Source: Agarilytica sp033852165 (lineage in GTDB: Bacteria; Pseudomonadota; Gammaproteobacteria; Pseudomonadales; Cellvibrionaceae). Taken from it: a stretch of DNA of 64,000 bases. Under the pieces are notes generated by a model, which saw only the letters and a list, made by a program, of their open reading frames with translations, was not told the origin of the DNA and did no database searches. Each line of letters opens with the position of its first letter. The stretch's first letter is position 1. The DNA is taken from assembly GCA_033852165.1 (NCBI GenBank), contig JAWSUZ010000064.1, positions 62,001 through 126,000 of the forward strand, written 5' to 3'. This document shows positions 1-10,196 of this stretch, piece by piece. The position numbers were made by a program, and so were the translations under genes.

Positions 1-24
1 TAATCACTTTTTAAATGTTAGCAA

Positions 25-960
25 GTGACGGATGATATGAAGAGACTAAAGGGTAAGGTAGCTGTGGTAACTGGAGCAGGTTCAGGGATTGGCGAGGCTA
101 CCGCGATACAGCTTGCAAAAGAGGGATGTCAGCTGGCAATTTCTGATGTAAACCCTATTTCATTGGAGACCACCCGTCTAAAAATCGACTCACTTGGCGT
201 TAAGGTGAGCGCGAAGATATTAAATGTCGCGAATAAGCAGGATTTTTTCGAATATGCGGATGAAGTCTTCAACGAGTTTGGACAGGTAAATTTAGTTATC
301 AACAATGCTGGCGTTGCTGTTTCTGCGACTATCGAAAATACCACGCTTGATGATTTTGAGTGGCTAATGGGGATTAATTTTTGGGGTATGGTTTACGGAA
401 CTAAGGCGTTTTTACCCTATTTAAAAAAGTCTGGTGATGGGCATATAGCCAACGTTTCCAGTATCTTTGGTTTTATGGCTCCAGCAGAGTCTGGCGCATA
501 CAATTGTTCCAAATTTGCCATACGAGGATTTAACGAAACCCTTAGAATGGAACTGGATCTTGAAAACTGTGGTGTAAGCTGTAGCTCAATTCACCCAGGA
601 TTAATTAAGACTAACATTGTGCTGAGCACTCGGTACGATGAAAGTAGATTGGAGAAAATGGGGGGATCGGAGCAGGAGGCACAAGACCGCTTCACTAAAT
701 TTGCTTTTACCAGCGCTGAAAAAGCAGCCATCGTCATTGTAAAAGGTATTAAAAAGAACAAAATGAGGATTTTGATTGGGCCTGATGCGGTATTTGTGGA
801 TTGGATGACCCGCCTATTTCCTTTGATGTGGCGCAAGCTCGCGGTCTACATCGCAAGGGTAGGCCGACGTCAGAGAAACAAAAATATAAGTGAGCCTAGA
901 AAAAAATCCAGTAACAAATCTATAAATAAACCTATAAATAAAAAGAGTCGTATTGTGTGA
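25..960 (+). CDS. Short-chain dehydrogenase/reductase (SDR)
   Basis: NAD(P)-dependent oxidoreductase of the classical SDR family; substrate unknown. The Rossmann glycine motif TGAGSGIG is at residues 16-23, NNAG at 93-96, and the catalytic set is Ser145/146, Tyr159 and Lys163 (YNCSK). About 300 residues is slightly longer than a minimal SDR; the extra length is a basic C-terminal tail (about 280-311) rich in Lys, Arg, Asn and Ser. The start used is GTG at 25; ATG at 37 (MKRLKGK) is equally possible, and neither has a clear Shine-Dalgarno sequence. It stands alone before the sigma factor. Family assignment is firm; physiological role is not. Confidence 0.85.
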   Translation: MTDDMKRLKGKVAVVTGAGSGIGEATAIQLAKEGCQLAISDVNPISLETTRLKIDSLGVKVSAKILNVANKQDFFEYADEVFNEFGQVNLVINNAGVAVSATIENTTLDDFEWLMGINFWGMVYGTKAFLPYLKKSGDGHIANVSSIFGFMAPAESGAYNCSKFAIRGFNETLRMELDLENCGVSCSSIHPGLIKTNIVLSTRYDESRLEKMGGSEQEAQDRFTKFAFTSAEKAAIVIVKGIKKNKMRILIGPDAVFVDWMTRLFPLMWRKLAVYIARVGRRQRNKNISEPRKKSSNKSINKPINKKSRIV

Positions 961-1187
961 ATTAAGCGCCCTAAAAACCCCATAAGTAGGTGGGAACGTC
1001 ATTGCAATAGTTTGTATCAATTGCCTACCGCAGATTAAATTAATAATTCGTATGAAACACGCCTAGAGAGCAAAACCAGTATTAAAAGGCCATAATTTTT
1101 GTCCCCAAAAGGTTACCCCATCCGTCTACTAAATAGCCCACTTTTAAGGTATCACCAGCCTTGGTAAGAACTAGCAACAAAAACACG

Positions 1188-1808
1188 ATGACAGCCACAG
1201 TAAGCGTTCCGAATATGTCGGATGCCTTGCCTTGGGTTAGCGAATCTCAGATAATCCCCCTTATCGACTCTCCCCCCCAAACCAGGTGGGCATTGGCCTC
1301 TAAAAACCAACATTGCGATACGCTATACCAGCAACATCATGCTGAACTAACCGCGTACCTGCAAGGTAAGTGGGGAAAGAGCCAGGATGAAGCCAAAGAT
1401 ATCACCCACCAAGCCTTTGAACGCCTTTTATCTGTGGCTGAACCCAGTTCAATACAGCAGCCACGCGCGTATCTTTTCCAGCTGATTAAAAATCTGGTTA
1501 TCGATGGTTTACGTCGCGATAAAGTCCGTGCCGCTCACGCTCTTCGTGAGCAAGTGGAGGGCGAACCAGTTGGGCCTGAAGACGGTCTACAATCATTGTT
1601 AAGTATTGAACAGCTCCAGATGTTACAAACAGTCATTGAAAAAATGCCGGGAAAACGAAGGCGTGCATTTGTCTTAAACCGGGTGTATCAGCTGAGCTAC
1701 AAAGAAATCGCCGACGAAATGGATATTTCAATAGACGGCGTTAAAAAACATATTTTACGTGCGCTAGAAACCTGCCGAGAGCAACTAAAGCAACGATTCG
1801 ATGAGTAA
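1188..1808 (+). CDS. FecI-like ECF RNA polymerase sigma factor
   Basis: Extracytoplasmic-function sigma-70 factor expected to direct transcription of the TonB-dependent receptor gene downstream. A region-2-like segment (LYQQHHAELTAYL... then DITHQAFERLL, PRAYLFQLIKNLVID) is followed by a region-4 helix-turn-helix (VYQLSYKEIADEMDISIDG, then VKKHILRALETC). The order sigma, FecR, STN-receptor is the classic FecI/FecR/FecA cell-surface signalling arrangement. An in-frame TTG at 1161 and ATG at 1215 are alternative starts; ATG 1188 was chosen without a strong ribosome-binding site. The stop is 9 bases before the FecR gene, so the two are surely co-transcribed. Confidence 0.85.
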   Translation: MTATVSVPNMSDALPWVSESQIIPLIDSPPQTRWALASKNQHCDTLYQQHHAELTAYLQGKWGKSQDEAKDITHQAFERLLSVAEPSSIQQPRAYLFQLIKNLVIDGLRRDKVRAAHALREQVEGEPVGPEDGLQSLLSIEQLQMLQTVIEKMPGKRRRAFVLNRVYQLSYKEIADEMDISIDGVKKHILRALETCREQLKQRFDE

Positions 1809-1817
1809 TTCATACTG

Positions 1818-2858
1818 ATGACAACACATTATCAAGATTTAGATTTAGAGGATACAGATCTAAACAGCCAAATAGACGCAGAACAACGCTCTTCTGAATG
1901 GATTGTATTCCTAAATTCAGAACACGCTACCGATGACGATCGTCAACGTTTTAAACAGTGGCTTTCTCTGGATACACGGCATCAACTCGCGTACCAGAAG
2001 ACCTCCGCTATTTGGCAAGCCGCCGCCGCTATGGAGAGTTTGAAAAGTATCGAACCTCGATTTTTAGAACAAAATAAAATATCCCTTTGGCCTAAAATTA
2101 AAAAACCTCTTTCAATCAACCTCACGCAAACGCTATTGGCCACGGCCGCTGTCATCACATTTTGCCTAGGCTTTTTCTTCCTCATCCAGCCGTCGCAGAA
2201 CCCAGACACAACCCAACACTACCAAACTGCAACCGCCGAAAAACAGTTGATAACATTGCCCGACGGTTCCGAAATAACGCTCAGCCCCCAAACACAAATC
2301 GAAGTCCGCTACTCTGATAAAAAACGACATATCAAACTGCAGCGAGGCGAAGCGTATTTTGTCGTCGCAAAAAATCCTCAGCGCCCCTTTATTGTGGATA
2401 GCGGTCACACCCGAATCAAAGTGTTAGGCACGGTCTTCAACGTCAATGGTAATACTTTAAATACGATAGTTTCAGTTGCAGAAGGTAAAGTACAGGTCTC
2501 TAGCGTATCGATTCCCGGATACCGCGACGCCGAAACCAAACTCACTACTGGTCAACAAGTGCGAGTCAGCGAAGCGAAAGGCGTTGGCCGTAAGCGGACG
2601 ATCAACGCCGATAATGCGGGCGCCTGGCGACGCGGCGTGCGGATATACCAATCCCAACCACTTCAACACGTTCTATTAGACCTTGGCCGCTACCACTCTG
2701 CGGAACTCATTATTACCGACGACGCCTTGAAATCTCACCCCGTCACTTCTGTCTTCCTCACCGACAACGTTGAACAAATGCTCAAGGCGCTGGAATCCGT
2801 ACTCCCAATTCATATTGTTCAAGTCAGTGCCAATCGAATAGAAATACGCCCCCGATAG
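1818..2858 (+). CDS. FecR-like anti-sigma factor / transmembrane sensor
   Basis: Inner-membrane regulator that holds the neighbouring ECF sigma factor and receives the signal from the outer-membrane receptor. The N-terminal cytoplasmic part (about 20-60: WIVFLNSEHATDDDRQRFKQWL) matches the DUF4880 region of FecR proteins. One membrane helix follows (about 107-122, LLATAAVITFCLGFFFLI), then the periplasmic FecR domain (TLPDGSEITLSPQTQIEV, GEAYFVVAKNPQRPFIV, VLGTVFNV) and a C-terminal domain. 346 residues is normal for the family. It starts 9 bases after the sigma stop and precedes the STN-containing receptor. Confidence 0.87.
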   Translation: MTTHYQDLDLEDTDLNSQIDAEQRSSEWIVFLNSEHATDDDRQRFKQWLSLDTRHQLAYQKTSAIWQAAAAMESLKSIEPRFLEQNKISLWPKIKKPLSINLTQTLLATAAVITFCLGFFFLIQPSQNPDTTQHYQTATAEKQLITLPDGSEITLSPQTQIEVRYSDKKRHIKLQRGEAYFVVAKNPQRPFIVDSGHTRIKVLGTVFNVNGNTLNTIVSVAEGKVQVSSVSIPGYRDAETKLTTGQQVRVSEAKGVGRKRTINADNAGAWRRGVRIYQSQPLQHVLLDLGRYHSAELIITDDALKSHPVTSVFLTDNVEQMLKALESVLPIHIVQVSANRIEIRPR

Positions 2859-3118
2859 TATTTTTACACGCCACGGTACACAACACGGCCTACAACCCTA
2901 TACAATGAGCGTCTATTAACGGCCCACCTATAAACAGGTGTCTTCTGCAAACTAATTTAACGCGTATTTTACTTCTCTAGATATCGATACTTGGACTAAC
3001 CAGGTGTCTAGATCTAATGAAAAAAACCTGATAATTTAAATTTTCTATCGCTACGACTCTGTTGATGGGCCGGCACCAATTCACTGTGAACAGGCCTTTT
3101 CGTCCCTCATTTCGACTC

Positions 3119-6100
3119 ATGAAAGTGAGTAATGACTCTACAGATTCAGAGGACAGCAACATTAATTGGCTGGTTAGGTTTTATTTTTTTAAAGCAAGTC
3201 GCTTGAAAGCACTTATTTTCCGCTGTGGCTGGCTGTTGACTATTAGTATTGTCCTAACGCCACTCACGTGTTTCGGCGAATCCTCACCGATCACGATAAA
3301 AGCCTCCAGTTTAGCCAACACATTGGTTGAGTTCGTCTCACAAACCGGGGCCGTCGTGGTTCTGGATTCTAACGTCGATACCTCGATTCATCTATCAGCC
3401 ATGCAAACTCACGCTGAGACGCACAAAGCGCTTACTCAAATGGTATCCGGCCACTCGTTAGTCGTAGAAAAAAACGAAGCTGGTCATTACGTTATTCGCC
3501 GTGCTCCAAACCCGATAGAAACTGTAGAAGTCGGCCCTTGGCTCGAAGAACTAATCGTCACGGGAACATCTTTTAAAGGCGGACTGGGCCACTATCTTTA
3601 TCCTCTCACTATATTAGATCGCGATAATATTAAAGACAGTGGTTCACCCAGTCTTATCGACATCGTCGCCAACACTCCCTCTATTTCAGGTTCATTTAAT
3701 CAAAGTAATCAATTTCTGAATGTTAACTCTGCGGGCACAGCTAACATTAATTTACGCGGCCTAGGCGTCAGCCGTACCCTGGTACTGTTAAATGGTAAAC
3801 GGATGCCTGCGTCTTCTTTACCTCATAACGATGGACAAGCCTTTGTCGATATCAATACTATTCCGGCCTTTGCTATAGAGCAGATTGATATTCTCAAGGA
3901 GGGTGCGAGTGCTACGTACGGCTCCGACGCCATCGCAGGTGTCGTCAACTTTATTACCCGCAAAGATTTTGAAGGCTTCGAATGGCAAGCCAGTGGCCAG
4001 AAAATTGATGACAGTAATGGCGATTGGAATATCGGTTTTCTCAGCGGATTAAGCTCAGACGCCGGTCACTGCCTGGCCGGCGTCAATTATTCCAAACGCA
4101 GCGAACTAACAAACGCCAGCCGAAGCAATATCACGTCGCCACGTATCGATATTCCCGAACTGCAACGCATTGTCTATTCCGTTTCTTCACTGGGGAACCC
4201 GGGCAGCTTTATTCCTATCGATACTCTCACTGCCGAAAATGGCCTAAGTGATGCAGAAGTCGCAACCTCGGCGATGGGACCTGATAACTATGTCAGAGAT
4301 CCACAATGTACCAATGTCGGAGGAACCCTAATAGACGGAGGCCGCTGTGGTTTTAACTACGTAGCCTACGATAACATCACCGAAGAAGAAGAACGTTGGC
4401 AAGCATTTAGCTCCTGGGAATCATCTCTTAGCGAAGAGTTTTTTGGACAAGACAGTGTCATCTATGGTGAATTAAATCTCGCCATTACGAAAATGGACGA
4501 TTGGAAAACCGCCCCAAGTTATGCCCCGGTTCAAGAAGCCAGTACAGCGCGATACATCCCAGATAATCATCCCGGACTCATCGATTTTATCGCCGACAAC
4601 CCAGAGATATTAGAAAACGACGGAGACATTGCTGACTTCTCTGGAGGCGCCGTTTTTGTGGGGCGGCCCGTTGGGGTTTCCGGAGAACCTGCCTCAGGGC
4701 TGCGGAATCACAAAACGCTACGGCTGCTATCGGGAATTAGGGGATCATTAGAAGTCGACTACGATATGTCATTAACCTATGCGAGTAACCGTGCGGAATC
4801 ACTTTCTAGCGACACATTAATTGATCGTTGGGAGGCAGCGCTCAGTGGATTTGGCGGCCCACAATGTCGCGGCAATATTGCCGGGCAAAATGGCTGTCTC
4901 TATTACAATCCTTTTTCTTCGGCCATACCAAGCAGTCCCAATTTCGATCCAAGCCTCTCGAATTCAGCACAACTACTGGATTGGATCAGAGAAGATTTAA
5001 TCCAAACAAACACTTCTGAACTCTTTGTCGCAGATGCACTGTTTTCAAATAGCCATGACTATAGCGATAAGCGTTCCATTGAATACAGTCTTGGCCTGCA
5101 ATACCGGCAGGAAAGATTGAAAATTCGTTTCAATGATCTCGCTGACGTCACTAAAAATCCAGGTGACGCCACATCACCCAATGAGCTGCCCGGCATTTTT
5201 ATTTTTTTCCGAGGAGGTTATGAAGACGACGTTACGCAAAGTGTTGCTGCCATATTTGGTGAAATGGCACTGTCCCTGGGAGACGATCTACTTATACACT
5301 TTGCTATGCGCTACGAAAATTATGCGGGCAATATCGGCCCAAGCTTAGACCCCAAAATTGCACTGCGCTGGAATGCATCACCGGACCTCGTTTTACGAGC
5401 CTCCACGGGCACCAACTTTCGTGCTCCATCGCTCAACCAAACCAGTTTCGATACCACGTCCCTCGAACTAATCGGCTCAGCCTTTGCTTTCAAAGCGGTA
5501 GACAGAATAGGAAACACGGGTCTTAAACCCGAACAATCCATCAATTCGAATATAGGCTTAACATGGCGACCCAATCAGCACTGGCATTTTGATGCCGATT
5601 ACTGGCACTTTGATTTAAGCGATACGATTATTCAAGAAAGCGCCAATGGGATTGTCAAAAATGTGAATTCCGATCCGAATTCATCGTATGCGTCGCAAAT
5701 CATTTTAGACGGTAGCGGTAATCTTTCACGCGTGATCACTAATTACGTCAATGGTCCTGACATTCTCGTAGACGGTTTTGACATCCGCGTAGAATATCGA
5801 AACTTTCTGCTAGGCGGCTCATTAACAACGAGTATTGAACTTGCCTATCTTAATCGCTACGACGTAACAAAAAGCGATTTACTCCCAGCCTTTTCGGCAG
5901 ACGGCCACATGAATGCAGGCACATTTGTACGCTCACTCCCAAAACTTCGTGGCAGCGCCTACCTCAACTTCAATAAAGGAATAACAAATACACGTCTGGT
6001 TGCCAACGCTGTCAGCGCTTACACCGATAATGGTTTAGACTTCCTTAAACAAACCTCTCTGGAATCCTATATCACGGAGAAAACCGTTCAAGCTTTTTAT

Positions 6101-6277
6101 ACCCTGGACAGTCATTTCACTATTAACACCGCCTCAGAAAACACCTCCTTCACCATCTCCATCATAAATATCGCCGATAAATCGCCCCCTCCGATTCGCC
6201 AAGATATGCGTTTCGACACCACCCAACACAATGCCTTTGGCCGAATGATTAAACTGAGCGTCCAACAAAGTTTCTAA
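3119..6277 (+). CDS. TonB-dependent receptor with N-terminal STN signalling domain
   Basis: Outer-membrane active transporter that also signals to the FecR/FecI pair upstream. After a hydrophobic export signal (LLTISIVLTPLTCFG) comes a secretin/TonB short N-terminal (STN) domain (ITIKASSLANTLVEF... to VIRRAP), then a TonB-box-like EELIVTG, a plug domain (DNIKDSGSPSLIDIVANTP, NLRGLGVSRTLVLLNGKR, GSDAIAGVVNFITR) and a 22-strand barrel ending in Phe, the usual assembly signal. About 1,050 residues is typical of long receptors of this class. The open frame extends upstream to TTG 3062 and ATG 3065; ATG 3119 was chosen because it leaves a shorter leader, but no start has a good ribosome-binding site. 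Ligand (siderophore, glycan or other) cannot be read from the sequence. Confidence 0.85.
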   Translation: MKVSNDSTDSEDSNINWLVRFYFFKASRLKALIFRCGWLLTISIVLTPLTCFGESSPITIKASSLANTLVEFVSQTGAVVVLDSNVDTSIHLSAMQTHAETHKALTQMVSGHSLVVEKNEAGHYVIRRAPNPIETVEVGPWLEELIVTGTSFKGGLGHYLYPLTILDRDNIKDSGSPSLIDIVANTPSISGSFNQSNQFLNVNSAGTANINLRGLGVSRTLVLLNGKRMPASSLPHNDGQAFVDINTIPAFAIEQIDILKEGASATYGSDAIAGVVNFITRKDFEGFEWQASGQKIDDSNGDWNIGFLSGLSSDAGHCLAGVNYSKRSELTNASRSNITSPRIDIPELQRIVYSVSSLGNPGSFIPIDTLTAENGLSDAEVATSAMGPDNYVRDPQCTNVGGTLIDGGRCGFNYVAYDNITEEEERWQAFSSWESSLSEEFFGQDSVIYGELNLAITKMDDWKTAPSYAPVQEASTARYIPDNHPGLIDFIADNPEILENDGDIADFSGGAVFVGRPVGVSGEPASGLRNHKTLRLLSGIRGSLEVDYDMSLTYASNRAESLSSDTLIDRWEAALSGFGGPQCRGNIAGQNGCLYYNPFSSAIPSSPNFDPSLSNSAQLLDWIREDLIQTNTSELFVADALFSNSHDYSDKRSIEYSLGLQYRQERLKIRFNDLADVTKNPGDATSPNELPGIFIFFRGGYEDDVTQSVAAIFGEMALSLGDDLLIHFAMRYENYAGNIGPSLDPKIALRWNASPDLVLRASTGTNFRAPSLNQTSFDTTSLELIGSAFAFKAVDRIGNTGLKPEQSINSNIGLTWRPNQHWHFDADYWHFDLSDTIIQESANGIVKNVNSDPNSSYASQIILDGSGNLSRVITNYVNGPDILVDGFDIRVEYRNFLLGGSLTTSIELAYLNRYDVTKSDLLPAFSADGHMNAGTFVRSLPKLRGSAYLNFNKGITNTRLVANAVSAYTDNGLDFLKQTSLESYITEKTVQAFYTLDSHFTINTASENTSFTISIINIADKSPPPIRQDMRFDTTQHNAFGRMIKLSVQQSF

Positions 6278-6541
6278 AGTCAAAAATAACTCAATATTTT
6301 TGTCCCCTTTCAAGTATCACTCACGTCTTCTTATATGTCAGCTCTAATAACATTAATAAGATGAGCAGTTGAAAATCGCGACATAACCTCGCGGGCATAT
6401 ACGCCCCGTTCCGTAATATCACAAGTTCGGTAATACTCCAGGACGATGTTTTTCCCAGCTCACACCACCACAACCAATAGGCATTAGAGTACCGACTCCG
6501 AACTAAACTCACTAAAAATTATATATCTCTGGGGATAAATA

Positions 6542-8806
6542 ATGCAAAAAACAAAATTTTTAAAAACACCAATGGCCTGTGCAATGGGGCTATTAATGAG
6601 TAATGGAGTTATTGCTCAAGAAGAAGCGTCCGCTAATAATCTCTCACTCGAAGAAGTTATCGTTACGGCACAACGACGTTCTGAAAATTTGCAGGATGTT
6701 CCTCTTTCTGTCAGTGCAATTACAGGGGATAAAATTGAAAAGGCCGGAATTAATACAATTGCCGATGTAATGGCCTATGTCCCAAACCTTACTACAACTG
6801 AAACGGGTATAAGCACTCAACTGTTCATTCGTGGCGTAGGTACAGGAAACAACCAAGGGTTTGAACAGTCTGTAGGAATGTACATAGATGGTATTTACTA
6901 TGGCCGACAACAGCTTATTCGCGCCCCTTTTCTCGACCTTGAAAGTGTCGAAGTCCTACGTGGTCCACAAAGTATACTGTTTGGTAAAAACAGTATTGCC
7001 GGAGCCATGAATATGCGAACTAAAAAGCCCGAGGGCGAACTTGAAGGCAACGTTTCTGTGATGTATGAACCAGAGACCAATCAACGTGAAATTACTGCTG
7101 GAGTTTCCGTGCCCATTACAGATAACTTCTCGGCGCGGATTGCCGGACGTTGGTACCAAGAAGATGGTTATATTGAAAACGAATTTATCGGTAAGCAAGA
7201 CGAGCCAAATCGCGACGAACGCGCAGTACGCCTCACACTTGCTTATGACAATACTGAAAATCTGAGCTTCACGTTCAAAGTCGAGCAAGATACTTTTGAT
7301 GTTCAAGGTCGACAGATTGAAATCGTTGCAGACACCGGGTACGCAGCTGCGTTATTTGGTGCTGCAGGTGCTGTAATTGATACAGAACTGGACTATAAAC
7401 GCCAGACAGACGCTGAGGAATATAGTGATAATACCTTAGACAATGTGACTTTTAATATTGAATATCAACTTGGTGATATTACATTATCATCCACCACAGG
7501 TATTGTTGGATACGATTTCGAAGAAGTCTGTGATTGCGATTATGTTTCAGCCGATATTCTTACTATCTTCCTAGACGAGGAATACGAACAAATCAGCCAA
7601 GAAATTCGTTTAACATCTCCAGGGGATGAAACCGTTGACTGGATTGTTGGTGCATTTTACCAATCCAGCGAATTGGATTTTAGTGATGAAATTCGGCTAT
7701 CCGGCTCAAGTCTAGTCGCCTCAGTTAGAAACACTTCTGTTGTTCGTGATTACACGACCGAGACCGAAGTGTATGCTCTTTTTGGCCAGGCCACATGGAA
7801 TGCCTCCGATGTATTACGCGTAACGGCGGGTGCTCGATATACCAGTTCAGTCAAAGACGGCAGCCGCGCGTTAACTATTATCCCCACCAACGAGACAACC
7901 TTGGGCCCCGCGATCCTGCCCACGTACGAGGCAGGTTTCGGCATTGTTCCTCACAGCTTGGCTGGTAACCGTGACGACAGCTCCTTCACCCCACTCGTCA
8001 ATATTCAGTGGAATGTCAATGACGACGCCATGATTTACGCAAGCGCTTCTACCGGTTTTAAAGCCGGCGGATTTGATGCAAGATCAAATACATCGGCCTC
8101 ATTTGAGTTTGAGGACGAAAAAGCCACATCTTATGAAATGGGTCTAAAAACCACATTGGCCGATGGCGCTGCGGAATTAAACGTTGCGATCTTTTACACC
8201 GACTATAAAGATCTACAAGTCAGCCAATTTGACGGAATCCTTGGCTTTACCGTCGGTAATGCAAAAGAATCGACTGTCCAAGGGGTTGAAATTGATGGCC
8301 GTTGGCGATTAACAGAAAAATTGATAATCAATTATGCCGCCAGTTATCTGGATTTTGAGTTTAAAGACTTTGACGATGGTAACTGCTATTTTAATCAAGT
8401 ACCGGACAGCCAGACTCCTGGCTTATGTAATTACGATGGCAAAACTGCTCGTATGGCCCCCAAGCAAAACCTCAATATAGGTGCAGAATATGTGCAGCCT
8501 CTTTCTGGCAACCTAGATATTGCATTTAACGTCGACCTACTGTGGGTAAGTAAGCAAAACGTTCACGAAAATGCCGACCCTGATTGGGTAATCGACGCTT
8601 ACACTAAGGTTAACGCGCGCATTTCCCTGGAAGCTAATAATTGGGGCGTTGCTCTAGTGGGTAAAAACCTATTAGACGAAGAAGTTATTACCTATGCAGG
8701 CAATGCTCCGCTATCAGGTAGTAATGGCTTCGGAAATCAAGATACGATTTATGCATTTGTCGAGCGTCCTCGTACGATAGCAATCGAAGCAAGCTATAAG
8801 TTCTAG
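6542..8806 (+). CDS. TonB-dependent receptor (no STN domain)
   Basis: Outer-membrane TonB-dependent transporter, 754 residues. A signal peptide (cleavage probably after Ala25, VIA/QEE) precedes the TonB box EEVIVTAQRR (37-46), then the plug (VPLSVSAITGDKIEKAGI, LFIRGVGTG, VEVLRGPQSILFGKNSIAG) and a beta-barrel finishing in the aromatic motif IAIEASYKF. It belongs to the broad VTAQRR receptor group common in marine gammaproteobacteria and sphingomonads. A good ribosome-binding site (GGGGA, 7 bases before ATG) supports the start. No regulator of its own is adjacent; the gene is 264 bases from the FecIR-linked receptor and may be separately transcribed. A perfect stem-loop terminator lies downstream. 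Confidence 0.88.
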   Translation: MQKTKFLKTPMACAMGLLMSNGVIAQEEASANNLSLEEVIVTAQRRSENLQDVPLSVSAITGDKIEKAGINTIADVMAYVPNLTTTETGISTQLFIRGVGTGNNQGFEQSVGMYIDGIYYGRQQLIRAPFLDLESVEVLRGPQSILFGKNSIAGAMNMRTKKPEGELEGNVSVMYEPETNQREITAGVSVPITDNFSARIAGRWYQEDGYIENEFIGKQDEPNRDERAVRLTLAYDNTENLSFTFKVEQDTFDVQGRQIEIVADTGYAAALFGAAGAVIDTELDYKRQTDAEEYSDNTLDNVTFNIEYQLGDITLSSTTGIVGYDFEEVCDCDYVSADILTIFLDEEYEQISQEIRLTSPGDETVDWIVGAFYQSSELDFSDEIRLSGSSLVASVRNTSVVRDYTTETEVYALFGQATWNASDVLRVTAGARYTSSVKDGSRALTIIPTNETTLGPAILPTYEAGFGIVPHSLAGNRDDSSFTPLVNIQWNVNDDAMIYASASTGFKAGGFDARSNTSASFEFEDEKATSYEMGLKTTLADGAAELNVAIFYTDYKDLQVSQFDGILGFTVGNAKESTVQGVEIDGRWRLTEKLIINYAASYLDFEFKDFDDGNCYFNQVPDSQTPGLCNYDGKTARMAPKQNLNIGAEYVQPLSGNLDIAFNVDLLWVSKQNVHENADPDWVIDAYTKVNARISLEANNWGVALVGKNLLDEEVITYAGNAPLSGSNGFGNQDTIYAFVERPRTIAIEASYKF

Positions 8807-9366
8807 GCTGAGGATTCATCGTATACATTCGTAAAACCAATGTGATGACTGGGCAGGTACTATCGCTCGTATTGGAAATAAATAAGCGCTAGTGCCTGTA
8901 GCCGGTTGATGTCCCGGATTTACGGTGTAAACCTAAACAACGCGTCCTTGGCCTAGAAGGCGAGCACCGCTACTAAATCTTTTTCATGATGCCTGTAAAC
9001 AGGCCCTTTGCTAGTTTCTAGCATTTTTTATGGGGAGGTCTCCTCCCCTTTTTTATTCCCTCCTGAAGTATTCTTCATTTATACTTTATCCAAACACTAA
9101 CAAAACTTCTGCCTTCCCTCGCTATTAAAACCTTCGCTTTAATTCCTAGAATACCGCTCGAAGTGATTTTTAACACTGATCTTATAGGGTTGTTAACTCA
9201 AGGCAGTTCAACAAACATCTACAGTTTTACACAGTAGACATTTCAGCACTCAACAGATTGTTTTTTTTTAAAAGAGATGTATTATAAACTCCACATATTA
9301 GTAAACTATTCTCGAAAAATAACAAAATTAAATAAGCTAATATCAACTTATTATATAGGGAAACCC
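8807..9366. other. Intergenic gap between receptor and APS kinase genes
   Basis: No convincing coding frame. It holds a small hairpin (GCCTGTAAACAGGC, about 8992-9005) and the strong terminator listed separately, then an AT-rich stretch that presumably carries the promoter of the APS kinase gene; no clear -35/-10 pair was picked out. Confidence 0.6.
9032..9054 (+). terminator. Rho-independent terminator after the second TonB-dependent receptor
   Basis: Perfect 7-bp stem GGGGAGG / CCTCCCC with a TCT loop (9032-9048) followed by TTTTTT. This is a canonical intrinsic terminator for plus-strand transcription, 225 bases after the receptor stop. Confidence 0.85.
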
Positions 9367-9960
9367 ATGACTAATTTAACCTGGCACCAACATAAAACCA
9401 CCAAGGCAACACGGCAGGAACAACACGGCCACAAGCCATGCCTACTTTGGTTTACAGGCTTAAGCGGCGCAGGAAAATCAACTGTCGCCAGCGCATTGGA
9501 ATGTCAGCTCGTCAAAGAGTTTAATATTAAAACATATCTACTCGATGGCGATAATGTACGACTAGGCTTATGCAAAGATTTAGGGTTTAGCGAAGAGGAT
9601 CGAATAGAAAACATCAGAAGAGTTGGGGAGATAAGCAAACTCTTCGTTGATGCAGGATTAATTACCCTTTCTGCTTTTATTTCTCCATTCAAAAAAGATC
9701 GTGAACTAGCCAGAGAAATGTTAGAAGAAGGTGAGTTTATCGAAGTATTTATAGACGTACCGCTCGGAGTTTGTGAATCGCGCGATCCAAAAGGTCTTTA
9801 CAAAAAAGCAAGAAGCGGAGAAATAAAAAACTTTACTGGAATCGACTCACCTTACGAAGCGCCTGAAAACCCCGAAATTCATATTAACAACCCCGCACAG
9901 TCACCAGAAGAATCAGCAAGCCAAATCATTGATTATTTAAAACAGAAACAATATTTATAA
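9367..9960 (+). CDS. cysC: Adenylylsulfate (APS) kinase
   Basis: Phosphorylates adenosine 5'-phosphosulfate to PAPS, the sulfate donor for sulfotransferases and the substrate of PAPS reductase. 197 residues, the usual length. Motifs: P-loop GLSGAGKST (31-39), DGDNVR (60-65), ISPFKKDR (106-112) and the lid segment KGLYKKAR then KNFTGIDSPYE (142-164). The open frame extends upstream to 9277, but ATG 9367 is chosen because family members begin at the NLTWH segment just before the P-loop region. No cysD/cysN/cysH neighbours are present, so this is not the assimilation operon. It faces the sulfotransferase operon across a 236-base gap, so its likely job is PAPS supply for that sulfotransferase. 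This linkage is inferred. Confidence 0.93.
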   Translation: MTNLTWHQHKTTKATRQEQHGHKPCLLWFTGLSGAGKSTVASALECQLVKEFNIKTYLLDGDNVRLGLCKDLGFSEEDRIENIRRVGEISKLFVDAGLITLSAFISPFKKDRELAREMLEEGEFIEVFIDVPLGVCESRDPKGLYKKARSGEIKNFTGIDSPYEAPENPEIHINNPAQSPEESASQIIDYLKQKQYL

Positions 9961-10196
9961 GGTGTAAAAACATCAATGTTAGATGGCTTTCCAATCAGCG
10001 GATTCAGCCACCTATATCAACCGGATTTTTCAACCAGCAATATCAACAGAAATTAATATCTAGGAAAACCCTGATAAAATCTATTAAAAAACAGTTGGCC
10101 AATATTTTTTATTTAAAAATATACCAGAGTGCGTATTTAGTTTTTTAACAACGCCCAAAAGTTTCCCTCCCTTTAAGAAACTAATTCATGCCTCGG

